Shown: piece by piece, positions 1-10,945 of the stretch
Layout of the letters: each line of letters starts with the position of its first letter
How positions within the stretch are numbered: position 1 is the stretch's first letter
Assembly (NCBI GenBank): GCA_027186245.1
Contig: CP114481.1
Span: forward strand, 26,443,501-26,507,500
DNA from: Coriaria nepalensis
Lineage: Eukaryota > Streptophyta > Magnoliopsida > Cucurbitales > Coriariaceae
Length of the DNA: 64,000 nucleotides
Direction of reading: 5' to 3'
Made by a program: the position numbers and the translations under genes
The notes under the pieces: model-generated
Databases searched by the model: none
What the model saw: the letters and a program-made list of their open reading frames with translations, nothing else
What the model was told of the DNA's origin: nothing

Positions 1-142
1 CTAAAATAATGCATTGTTGTCGTCAATAAATTAATTGCATGTTATGTAAGAAAATCATGTTTGAAGGGCGAAAACAGAATTCGTTCAACTTAATTTAGAA
101 TGATTTGATGACTGGATGAGACTCAATGTCATGACTTTAAGG
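1..142 (+). repeat. Reference monomer A (form A1)
   Basis: First A monomer, used as reference. It starts ctaaaataatgcattgttg, carries gtcgtcaataaatt, then agaattcgttcaac (an EcoRI site, GAATTC) and ends with gactggatgagactcaatg...ctttaagg. It aligns end to end with B and C, sharing the head, the aagttatg-like segment and the gaatgattta segment, so the three arose from one ancestral ~140-bp monomer. A is distinguished by gtcgtcaa where B and C have gccttcaa, and by the ggatgagactcaatg tail. EcoRI should cut most trimers once, giving a ~421-bp ladder. Confidence 0.95.
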
Positions 143-278
143 CTAAACAAATGCATTGTTGCCTTCAATAGATCAACTGCAAGTTATGCACCAAAGTCAT
201 GTTTAAAGGCCGAATTTCGTTCGAAGCGATTAAGAATGATTTAATGACTAAAAGAGACGCAATAATATGAATTTTAGG
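143..278 (+). repeat. Reference monomer B
   Basis: First B monomer. It starts ctaaacaaatgcattgttgc and ends actaaaagagacgcaataat...ttttagg. At 136 bp it is shorter than A and C because it lacks about 6 bp in the middle, where A and C have aaaatagaattc/g and B has gaatttc. Two main forms alternate through the array: B1 with gaatttcgttcgaagcgatt and gagacgcaat, and B2 with gaacttcgttcgaagtaatt and gaggcgcaat. The centre holds dyad symmetry (see the separate entries). Confidence 0.95.
216..232 (+). other. CENP-B-box-like motif in B1 (7 of 9 core bases), representative copy
   Basis: The B1 sequence ttcgttcgaagcgatt matches the CENP-B box core (TTCG, four free bases, A, two free bases, CGGG) at TTCG, A and CG, but has AT in place of the last GG. 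The site recurs in B1 monomers across the array and is lost in B2, where CG becomes TA. In mammals the box binds CENP-B at centromeric satellites; whether this organism has such a protein cannot be told from here. A chance match in an AT-rich repeat is a fair alternative. Confidence 0.35.
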
Positions 279-421
279 CTAAAAAAATGCATAGTTGCCT
301 TCAATAGATCAATTACAAGTTATGCATGAAAGTCGTATCTTAAATACAAAAATAGAATTGGTTCGAAGTGCTTTCAAACAATTTGATGAAATGAACAGAC
401 TGAATGATATACTTTTTAAGG
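279..421 (+). repeat. Reference monomer C
   Basis: First C monomer. It starts ctaaaaaaatgcatagttgc with a run of seven A, shares gccttcaatagatcaa with B, and has the diagnostic tatgcatgaaagtcgt and ggttcgaagtgctttcaaac segments, ending gaatgatatactttttaagg. Variants elsewhere differ in aaatac/aaatgc, agaattgg/ataattgg/atatttgg and ctttcaaac/ctttgaaac. In its first half C is closer to B; in the middle (aaaatagaatt) it is closer to A. Confidence 0.95.
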
Positions 422-634
422 CTAAAATAATGCATTGTTGTCGTCAATAAATTAATTGCATGTTATGTAAGAAAATCATATTTGAAGGGTGAAAATAGAA
501 TTCGTTCAACTTACTTTAGAATGATTTAATGACTGGATGAGACTCAATGACATGACTTTAAGGCTAAACAAATGCATTGTTGCCTTCAATAGATCAACTG
601 CAAGTTATGCACGAACGTCATGTTTAAAGGCCGA

Positions 635-648
635 ACTTCGTTCGAAGT
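635..648. other. 14-bp dyad in monomer B2, representative copy
   Basis: The B2 centre reads acttcg-tt-cgaagt, a perfect 6-bp inverted repeat around a 2-base spacer. In B1 monomers the same place forms only a 4-bp arm (ttcg-tt-cgaa), next to a second small palindrome cgaa-t-tttcg-like element. A third B form (cgttccaag, for example around 5697) breaks the dyad. The site could fold as a small cruciform or bind a dimeric protein; neither is shown by the sequence. Confidence 0.6.
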
Positions 649-3600
649 AATTAAGAATGATTTAATGACTAAAAGAGGCGCAATACAATGAATTTTAGGC
701 TAAAAAAATGCATAGTTGCCTTCAATAGATCAATTACAAGTTATGCATGAAAGTCGTGTCTTAAATGCAAAAATATAATTGGTTCGAAGTGCTTTCAAAC
801 AATTTAATGAAGTGAAAAGACTGAATGGTATTCTTTTTAAGGCTAAAATAATGCGTTGTTGTCGTCAATAAATTAATTGCAAGTTATGTAAGAAAATCAT
901 GTTTGAAAGGCGAAAATAGAATTTGTTCAACTTAATTTAGAATGATTTAATGACTGGATGAGACTCAATGACAAGACTTTAAGGCTAAACAAATGCATTG
1001 TTGCCTTCAATAGATTAACTGCAAGTTATGCACGAAAGTCATGTTTAAAGGCCGAATTTCGTTCGAAGCGATTTAGAATGATTTAATGACTAAAAGAGGA
1101 GCAATAATATGACTTTAAGGATAAAAAAATGCATAGTTGCCTTCAATAGATCAATTACAAGTTATGCATGAAAGTCGTATCTTAAATGCAAAAATATAAT
1201 TGGTTCGAAGTGCTTTCAAACAATTTAATGAAGTGAAAAGACTGAATGATATACTTTTTAAGGCTAATATAATGCATTGTTGTCGTCAATAAATTAATTG
1301 CATGCTATGTAAGAAAATCATGTTTGAAAGGCGAAAATAGTATTCGTTCAACTTACTTTAGTTTGATTTATTGACTGGAAGAGACTCAGTGACATGACTT
1401 TAAGGCTAAACAAATGCATTGTTGCCTTCAATAGATCAACTGCAAGTTATGCACCAAAGTCATGTTTAAAGGCCGAATTTCGTTCGAAGCGATTTAGAAT
1501 GATTTAATGACTAAAAGAGACGCAATAATCTGAATTTTAGGCTAAAAAAATGCATAGTTGCCTTCAATAGATCAATTACAAGTTATGCATGAAAGTCGTG
1601 TCTGAAATACAAAAATAGAATTGGTTCGAAGTGCTTTCAAACAATTTAATAATATGAAAAGACTGAATGATATACTTTTTAAGGCTAAAATAATGCATTG
1701 TTGTCGTCAATAAATTAATTGCAAGTTATGTAAGAAAATCATGTTTGAAAGGCGAAAATAGAATTCGTTCAACTTAATTTAGAATGATTTAATGACTGGA
1801 TGAGACTCAATGACAAGACTTTAAGGCTAAACAAATGCATTGTTGCCTTCAATAGATTAACAGCAAGTTATGCACAAAAGTCATGTTTAAAGGCCAAATT
1901 TCGTTGGAAGCGATTTAGAATGATTTAATGACTAAAAGAGACGCAATAATATGAATTTTAGGCTAAAAAAATGGATAGTTGCCTTCAATAGATTAATTAC
2001 AAGTTATGCATGAAAGTCGTGTCTTAAATGCAAAAATATATTTCGTTCAAAGTGCTTTGAAACAATTTAATGAAATAAAAATACTTAATGATATACTTTT
2101 TATGGCTAAAATAATGCATTGTTCTCGTCAATAAATTAATTGCATGTTATGTAAGAAAATCATGTTTGAAGGGCGAAAAAAAAATTCATTCGAATTAATT
2201 TAGTATGATTTATTCACTAGAAGAGACTCAGTGACAAGACTTTAAGGCTAAACAAATGCATTGTTGCCTTCAATAGATCAACTGCATGTTATGCACGAAC
2301 GTCATGTTTAAAGGCCGAACTTCGTTCGAAGTAATTAAGAATGATTTAATGACTAAAAGAGGCGCAATAATATGACTTTAAGGCTAAAAAAATGCATAGT
2401 TGCCTTCAATAGATCAATTACAAGTTATGCATGAAAGTCGTGTCTTAAATGCAAAAATATATTTGGTTCGAAGTGCTTTGAAACAATTTAATGAAATGAA
2501 AAGACTGAATGATATACTTTTTAAAGCTAAAATAATGCATTGTTGTCGTCAATAAATTAATTGCATGTTATGTAAGAAAATCATGTTTGAAGGGCGAAAA
2601 TAAAAATTCATTCGAATTAATTTAGTATGATTTATTGACAAGAAGAGACTCAGTGACATGACTTTAAGGCTAAACAAATGCATTGTTGCCTTGAATAGAT
2701 CAACTGCAAGTTATGCACGAAAGTCATGTTTAAAGGCCGAATTTCGTTCGAAGTAATTTAGAATGATTTAATGACTAAAAGAGGCGCAATAATATGACTT
2801 TAAGGCTAAAAAAATGCATAGTTGCCTTCAATAGATCAATTACAAGTTATGCATGAAAGTCGGGTCTTAAATGCAAAAATTGAATTGGTTCGAAGTGCTT
2901 TCAAACAATTTAATGAAGTGAAAAGACTGAATGATATACTTTTTGAGGCTAAAATAATGCATTGTTGTCGTCAATAAATTAATTGCATGTTATGTAAGAA
3001 AATCATGTTTGAAAGGCGAAAATAGAATTCGTTCAACTTAATTTAGAATGATTTAATGACTGGATAAGACTCAATGACATGACTTTAAGGCTAAACAAAT
3101 GCATTGTTACCTTCAATAGATCAAGGGCAAGTTATGCACGAGAGTCATGTTTAAAGGCCGAATTTCGTTCGAAGAGATTTAGAATGATTTAATGACTAAA
3201 AGAGACGCAATAATATGAATTTTAGGCTTAAAAAAATGCATAGTTTCCTTCAATAGATCAATTACAAGTTATGCATGAAAGTCGTGTCTTAAATACAAAA
3301 ATAAAATTGGTTCGAAGTGTTTTCAAACAATTTAATGATATGAAAAGACTGAATGATATACTTTTTAGGGCTAAAATAATGCATTGTTGTCGTCAATAAA
3401 TTAATTGCAAGTTATGTAAGAAAATCATGCTTGAAAGGCGAAAATAGGATTTGTTCAAGTTAATTTAGAATGATTTAATGACTGGATGAGACTCAATGAC
3501 AAGACTTTAAGGCTAAACAAATGCATTGTTGCCTTCAATAGATTAACTGCAAGTTATGCACGAAAGTCATGTTTAAAGGGTGAATTTCGTTCGAAGCGAT

Positions 3601-4633
3601 TTAGAATGATTTAATGACTAAAAGAGACGCAATAATATGAATTTTAGGCTAAAAAAATGCATAGTTGCCTTCAATAGATCAATTACAAGTTATGCATGAA
3701 AGTCGTGTCTTAAATGCAAAAATAGAATTCGTTCGAAGTGCTTTCAAACAATTTAATGAAATGAAACAACTGAATGATATACTTTTTAAGGCTAAAATAA
3801 TACATTGTTGTCGTCAATAAATTAATTGCAAGTTATGTAAGAAAATCATGTTTGAAAGGCGAAAATAGAATTCATTCAATTTAATTTAGAATGATTTACT
3901 GACTGGATGAGCCACAATGACAAGACTTTAAGGCTAAACAAATGCATTGATGCCTTCAATAGATCAACTGCAAGTTATGCACGAAAGTCATGTTTAAAAG
4001 CCGAATTTCGTTCGAAGTAATTTAGAATGATTTAATGACTAAAAGAGGCGCAATAATATGACTTCAAGGCTAAAAAAATGCATAGTTGACTTCAATAGAT
4101 CAATTACAAGTTATGCATGAAAGTCGTGTCTTAAATGCAAAAATAGAATTGGTTCGAAGTGCTTTCAAACAATTTAATGATATGAAAAGACTGAATGATA
4201 TACTTTTTAAGGCTAAAATAATGCATTGTTGTCGTCAATAAATTAATTGCAAGTTATGTAAGAAAATCATGTTTGAAAGGCGAAAATAGAATTCGTTCAA
4301 CTTAATTTAGAATGATTTAATGACTGGATGAGACTCAATGACAAGACTTTAAGGCTAAACAAATGCATTGTTGCCTTCAATAGATTAACAGCAAGTTATG
4401 CACAAAAGTCATGTTTAAAGGCCGAATTTCGTTGGAAGCGATTTAGAATGATTTAATGACTAAAAGAGACGCAATAATATGAATTTTAGGCTAAAAAAAT
4501 GCATAGTTGCCTTCAATAGATCAATTACAAGTTATGCATGAAAGTCGTGTCTTAAATGCAAAAATATATTTGGTTCGAAGTGCTTTGAAACAATTTAATG
4601 AAATGAAAAGACTGAATGATATACTTTTTAAAG

Positions 4634-6316
4634 CTAAAATAATGCATTGTTGTCGTCAATAAATTAATTGCATGTTATGTAAGGAAATCATGTTTGAAGG
4701 GCGAAAAAAAATTCATTCGAATTAATTTAATATGATTTATTCACTAGAAGAGACTCAGTGACATGACTTTAAGGATAAACAAATGCATTGTTGCCTTCAA
4801 TAGATCAACTGCAAGTTATGCACGAAAGTCATGTTTAAAGGCCGAATTTCGTTCGAAGTAATTTAGAATGATTTAATGACTAAAAGAGGCGCAATAATAT
4901 GACTTTAAGGCTAAAAAAATGCATAGTTGCCTTCAATAGATCAATTACAAGTTATGCATGAAAGTCGTGTCTTAAATGCAAAAATATAATTGGTTCGAAG
5001 TGCTTTGAAACAATTTAATGAAATGAAAATACTTAATGATATACTTTTTATCGCTAAAATAATGCATTGTTGTCGTCAATATATTAATTGCATGTTATGT
5101 AAGAAAATCATGTTTGAAGGGCGAAAAAAAAATTCATTCGAATTAATTTAGTATGATTTATTCACTAGAAGAGACTCAGTGACATGACTTTAAGGCTAAA
5201 CAAATGCATTGTTGCCTTCAATAGATCAACTGCAAGTTATGCACGAACGTCATGTTTAAAGGCCGAACTTCGTTTGAAGTAATTAAGAATGATTTAATGA
5301 CTAAAAGAGGCGCAATAATATGACTTTAAGGCTAAAAAAATGCATAGTTGCCGTCAATAGATCAATTACAAGTTATGCATGAAAGTCGTGTCTTAAATGC
5401 AAAAATATAATTGGTTCGAAGTGCTTTGAAACAATTTAATGAAATGAAAAGACTGAATGATATACTTTTTAAAGCTAAAATAATGCATTGTTGTCGTCAA
5501 TAAATTAATTGCATGTTATGTAAGGAAATCATGTTTGAAGGGCGAAAAAAAAATTCATTCGAATTAATTTAATATGATTTATTCACTAGAAGAGACTCAG
5601 TGACATGACTTTAAGGCTAAACAAATGCATTGTTGCCTTCAATAGATCAACTGCAAGTTATGCACGAAAGTCATGTTTAAAGGCCGAATTTCGTTCCAAG
5701 TAATTTAGAATGATTTAATGACTAAAAGAGGCGCAATAATATGACTTTAAGGCTAAAAAAATGCATAGTTGCCTTCAATAGATCAATTACAAGTTATGCA
5801 TGAAAGTCCTGTCTTAAATGCAAAAATATAATTGGTTCGAAGTGCTTTGAAACAATTTAATGAAATGAAAAGACTGAATGATATACTTTTTAAAGCTAAA
5901 ATAATGCATTGTTGTCGTCAATATATTAATTGCATGTTATGTAAGAAAATCATGTTTGAAGGGCGAAAAAAAAATTCATTCGAATTAATTTAGTATGATT
6001 TATTCACTAGAAGAGACTCAGTGACATGACTTTAAGGCTAAACAAATGCATTGTTGCCTTCAATAGATCAACTGCAAGTTATGCACGAACGTCATGTTTA
6101 AAGGCCGAACTTCGTTCGAAGTAATTAAGAATGATTTAATGACTAAAAGAGGCGCAATAATATGACTTTAAGGCTAAAAAAATGCATAGTTGCCGTCAAT
6201 AGATCAATTACAAGTTATGCATGAAAGTCGTGTCTTAAATGCAAAAATATAATTGGTTCGAAGTGCTTTGAAACAATTTAATGAAATGAAAAGACTGAAT
6301 GATATACTTTTTAAAG
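4634..6316 (+). repeat. 1683-bp four-trimer block, copy 1
   Basis: A starts 4634, 5054, 5475, 5896. All four trimers are A2-type. Marker differences (eight-A run and aaggataaac in the first, tttttatcgctaaa before the second, ttccaag in the third, aatatatt in the second and fourth) recur in the same order in the next 1683 bp, defining a tandem duplication. Confidence 0.88.
5475..5616 (+). repeat. Reference monomer A2 (A-run form)
   Basis: A typical A2 monomer. Relative to A1, the aaaatagaattcgttcaac core is replaced by a run of eight or nine A followed by attcattcgaattaattt, and the tail is tttattcactagaagagac followed by tcagtgac. The EcoRI site is gone and the 8-bp palindrome attcgaat appears. 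I count 38 A2 monomers among 153 A positions: 36 lie between 2106 and about 27.9 kb, and only two further right (39583 and 50813). A subvariant with an interrupted A-run (gaaaataaaa) and ttgacaagaag occurs at 2527, 18102 and 25680. Confidence 0.9.
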
Positions 6317-7999
6317 CTAAAATAATGCATTGTTGTCGTCAATAAATTAATTGCATGTTATGTAAGGAAATCATGTTTGAAGGGCGAAAAAAAATTCATT
6401 CGAATTAATTTAATATGATTTATTCACTAGAAGAGACTCAGTGACATGACTTTAAGGATAAACAAATGCATTGTTGCCTTCAATAGATCAACTGCAAGTT
6501 ATGCACGAAAGTCATGTTTAAAGGCCGAATTTCGTTCGAAGTAATTTAGAATGATTTAATGACTAAAAGAGGCGCAATAATATGACTTTAAGGCTAAAAA
6601 AATGCATAGTTGCCTTCAATAGATCAATTACAAGTTATGCATGAAAGTCGTGTCTTAAATGCAAAAATATAATTGGTTCGAAGTGCTTTGAAACAATTTA
6701 ATGAAATGAAAATACTTAATGATATACTTTTTATCGCTAAAATAATGCATTGTTGTCGTCAATATATTAATTGCATGTTATGTAAGAAAATCATGTTTGA
6801 AGGGCGAAAAAAAAATTCATTCGAATTAATTTAGTATGATTTATTCACTAGAAGAGACTCAGTGACATGACTTTAAGGCTAAACAAATGCATTGTTGCCT
6901 TCAATAGATCAACTGCAAGTTATGCACGAACGTCATGTTTAAAGGCCGAACTTCGTTTGAAGTAATTAAGAATGATTTAATGACTAAAAGAGGCGCAATA
7001 ATATGACTTTAAGGCTAAAAAAATGCATAGTTGCCGTCAATAGATCAATTACAAGTTATGCATGAAAGTCGTGTCTTAAATGCAAAAATATAATTGGTTC
7101 GAAGTGCTTTGAAACAATTTAATGAAATGAAAAGACTGAATGATATACTTTTTAAAGCTAAAATAATGCATTGTTGTCGTCAATAAATTAATTGCATGTT
7201 ATGTAAGGAAATCATGTTTGAAGGGCGAAAAAAAAATTCATTCGAATTAATTTAATATGATTTTTTCACTAGAAGAGACTCAGTGACATGACTTTAAGGC
7301 TAAACAAATGCATTGTTGCCTTCAATAGATCAACTGCAAGTTATGCACGAAAGTCATGTTTAAAGGCCGAATTTCGTTCCAAGTAATTTAGAATGATTTA
7401 ATGACTAAAAGAGGCGCAATAATATGACTTTAAGGCTAAAAAAATGCATAGTTGCCTTCAATAGATCAATTACAAGTTATGCATGAAAGTCCTGTCTTAA
7501 ATGCAAAAATATAATTGGTTCGAAGTGCTTTGAAACAATTTAATGAAATGAAAAGACTGAATGATATACTTTTTAAAGCTAAAATAATGCATTGTTGTCG
7601 TCAATATATTAATTGCATGTTATGTAAGAAAATCATGTTTGAAGGGCGAAAAAAAAATTCATTCGAATTAATTTAGTATGATTTATTCACTAGAAGAGAC
7701 TCAGTGACATGACTTTAAGGCTAAACAAATGCATTGTTGCCTTCAATAGATCAACTGCAAGTTATGCACGAACGTCATGTTTAAAGGCCGAACTTCGTTC
7801 GAAGTAATTAAGAATGATTTAATGACTAAAAGAGGCGCAATAATATGACTTTAAGGCTAAAAAAATGCATAGTTGCCGTCAATAGATCAATTACAAGTTA
7901 TGCATGAAAGTCGTGTCTTAAATGCAAAAATATAATTGGTTCGAAGTGCTTTGAAACAATTTAATGAAATGAAAAGACTGAATGATATACTTTTTAAAG
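6317..7999 (+). repeat. 1683-bp four-trimer block, copy 2
   Basis: A starts 6317, 6737, 7158, 7579. It repeats the marker order of 4634-6316 with an offset of exactly 1683 bp. One difference I noticed is tttttt for tttatt near 7261. The following trimer at 8000 again resembles the third trimer of the block, so the unit may once have run further. Confidence 0.88.
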
Positions 8000-8420
8000 C
8001 TAAAATAATGCATTGTTGTCGTCAATAAATTAATTGCATGTTATGTAAGGAAATCATGTTTGAAGGGCGAAAAAAAAATTCATTCGAATTAATTTAATAT
8101 GATTTATTCACTAGAAGAGACTCAGTGACATGACTTTAAGGCTAAACAAATGCATTGTTGCCTTCAATAGATCAACTGCAAGTTATGCACGAAAGTCATG
8201 TTTAAAGGCCGAATTTCGTTCCAAGTAATTTAGAATGATTTAATGACTAAAAGAGGCGCAATAATATGACTTTAAGGCTAAAAAAATGCATAGTTGCCTT
8301 CAATAGATCAATTACAAGTTATGCATGAAAGTCCTGTCTTAAATGCAAAAATATAATTGGTTCGAAGTGCTTTGAAACAATTTAATGAAATGAAAAGACT
8401 GAATGATATACTTTTTAAAG

Positions 8421-10945
8421 CTAAAATAATGCATTGTTGTCGTCAATAAATTAATTGCATGTTATGTAAGAAAATCATGTTTGAAAGGAGAAAATAGAAT
8501 TCGTTCAACTTAATTTAGAATGATATAATGACTGGATGAGACTCAATGACATGACTTTGAGCATAAACAAATGCATTGTTGCCTTCAATAGATTAACAGC
8601 AAGTTATGCACAAAAGTCATGTTTAAAGGCCGAATTTCGTTCGAAGCGATTTAGAATGATTGAATGACTAAAAGAGACGCAATAATATGAATTTTAGGCT
8701 AAAAAAATGCATAGTTGCCTTCAATAGATCAATTACAAGTTATGCATGAAAGTCGTGTCTTAAATGCAAAAATAGAATTCGTTCGAAGTGCTTTCAAACA
8801 ATTTAATGAAATGAAACAACTGAATGCTATACTTTTTAAGGCTAAAATAATACATTGTTGTCGTCAATAAATTAATTGCAAGTTATGTAAGAAAATCATG
8901 TTTGAAAGGCGAAAATAGAATTCATTCAATTTAATTTAGAATGATTTACTGACTGGATGAGCCACAATGACAAGACTTTAAGGCTAAACAAATGCATTGA
9001 TGCCTTCAATAGATCAACTGCAAGTTATGCACGAAAGTCATGTTTAAAGGCCGAATTTCGTTCGAAGTAATTTAGAATGATTTAATGACTAAAAGAGGCG
9101 CAATAATATGACTTCAAGGCTAAAAAAATGCATAGTTGACTTCAATAGATCAATTACAAGTTATGCATGAAAGTCGTGTCTTAAATGCAAAAATAGAATT
9201 GGTTCGAAGTGCTTTCAAACAATTTAATGATATGAAAAGACTGAATGATATACTTTTTAAGGCTAAAATAATGCATTGTTGTCGTCAATAAATTAATTGC
9301 AAGTTATGTAAGAAAATCATGTTTGAAAGGCGAAAATAGAATTCGTTCAACTTAATTTAGAATGATTTAATGACTGGATGAGACTCAATGACAAGACTTT
9401 AAGGCTAAACAAATGCATTGTTGCCTTCAATAGATTAACAGCAAGTTATGCACAAAAGTCATGTTTAAAGGCCGAATTTCGTTGGAAGCGATTTAGAATG
9501 ATTTAATGACTAAAAGAGACGCAATAATATGAATTTTAGGCTAAAAAAATGCATAGTTGCCTTCAATAGATCAATTACAAGTTATGCATGAAAGTCGTGT
9601 CTTAAATGCAAAAATATATTTGGTTCGAAGTGCTTTGAAACAATTTAATGAAATGAAAAGACTGAATGATATACTTTTTAAAGCTAAAATAATGCATTGT
9701 TGTCGTCAATAAATTAATTGCATGTTATGTAAGGAAATCATGTTTGAAGGGCGAAAAAAAATTCATTCGAATTAATTTAATATGATTTATTCACTAGAAG
9801 AGACTCAGTGACATGACTTTAAGGATAAACAAATGCATTGTTGCCTTCAATAGATCAACTGCAAGTTATGCACGAAAGTCATGTTTAAAGGCCGAATTTC
9901 GTTCGAAGTAATTTAGAATGATTTAATGACTAAAAGAGGCGCAATAATATGACTTTAAGGCTAAAAAAATGCATAGTTGCCTTCAATAGATCAATTACAA
10001 GTTATGCATGAAAGTCCTGTCTTAAATGCAAAAATATAATTGGTTCGAAGTGCTTTGAAACAATTTAATGAAATGAAAATACTTAATGATATACTTTTTA
10101 TCGCTAAAATAATGCATTGTTGTCGTCAATATATTAATTGCATGTTATGTAAGAAAATCATGTTTGAAGGGCGAAAAAAAAATTCATTCGAATTAATTTA
10201 GTATGATTTATTCACTAGAAGAGACTCAGTGACATGACTTTAAGGCTAAACAAATGCATTGTTGCCTTCAATAGATCAACTGCAAGTTATGCACGAACGT
10301 CATGTTTAAAGGCCGAACTTCGTTTGAAGTAATTAAGAATGATTTAATGACTAAAAGAGGCGCAATAATATGACTTTAAGGCTAAAAAAATGCATAGTTG
10401 CCGTCAATAGATCAATTACAAGTTATGCATGAAAGTCGTGTCTTAAATGCAAAAATATAATTGGTTCGAAGTGCTTTGAAACAATTTAATGAAATGAAAA
10501 GACTGAATGATATACTTTTTAAAGCTAAAATAATGCATTGTTGTCGTCAATAAATTAATTGCATGTTATGTAAGGAAATCATGTTTGAAGGGCGAAAAAA
10601 AAATTCATTCGAATTAATTTAATATGATTTATTCACTAGAAGAGACTCAGTGACATGACTTTAAGGCTAAACAAATGCATTGTTGCCTTCAATAGATCAA
10701 CTGCAAGTTATGCACGAAAGTCATGTTTAAAGGCCGAATTTCGTTCCAAGTAATTTAGAATGATTTAATGACTAAAAGAGGCGCAATAATATGACTTTAA
10801 GGCTAAAAAAATGCATAGTTGCCTTCAATAGATCAATTACAAGTTATGCATGAAAGTCCTGTCTTAAATGCAAAAATATAATTGGTTCGAAGTGCTTTGA
10901 AACAATTTAATGAAATGAAAAGACTGAATGATATACTTTTTAAAG
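8421..10945 (+). repeat. 2525-bp six-trimer block, copy 1
   Basis: A starts 8421, 8842, 9263, 9684, 10104, 10525. The block opens with a distinctive A1 (gaaaggagaaaatag, gaatgatataatg, tttgagcataaac), then two A1 and three A2 trimers. The same order follows at once in 10946-13470. Confidence 0.9.

Larger units (their letters stand above)
1..4633 (+). repeat. Array segment I: mainly A1-type trimers
   Basis: A-monomer starts: 1, 422, 843, 1264, 1685, 2106, 2527, 2949, 3371, 3792, 4213. Most carry the EcoRI-type A1; the trimers at 2106 and 2527 are the first A2 types. The A at 1264 is intermediate: A1 in its first half, but with gtttgatttattgactgg and gagactcagtg resembling A2 in its second half. 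The stretch from 3792 is near-identical to the copies starting at 8842 and 11367, sharing gatgagccacaatg and cattgatgcc. Confidence 0.9.
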
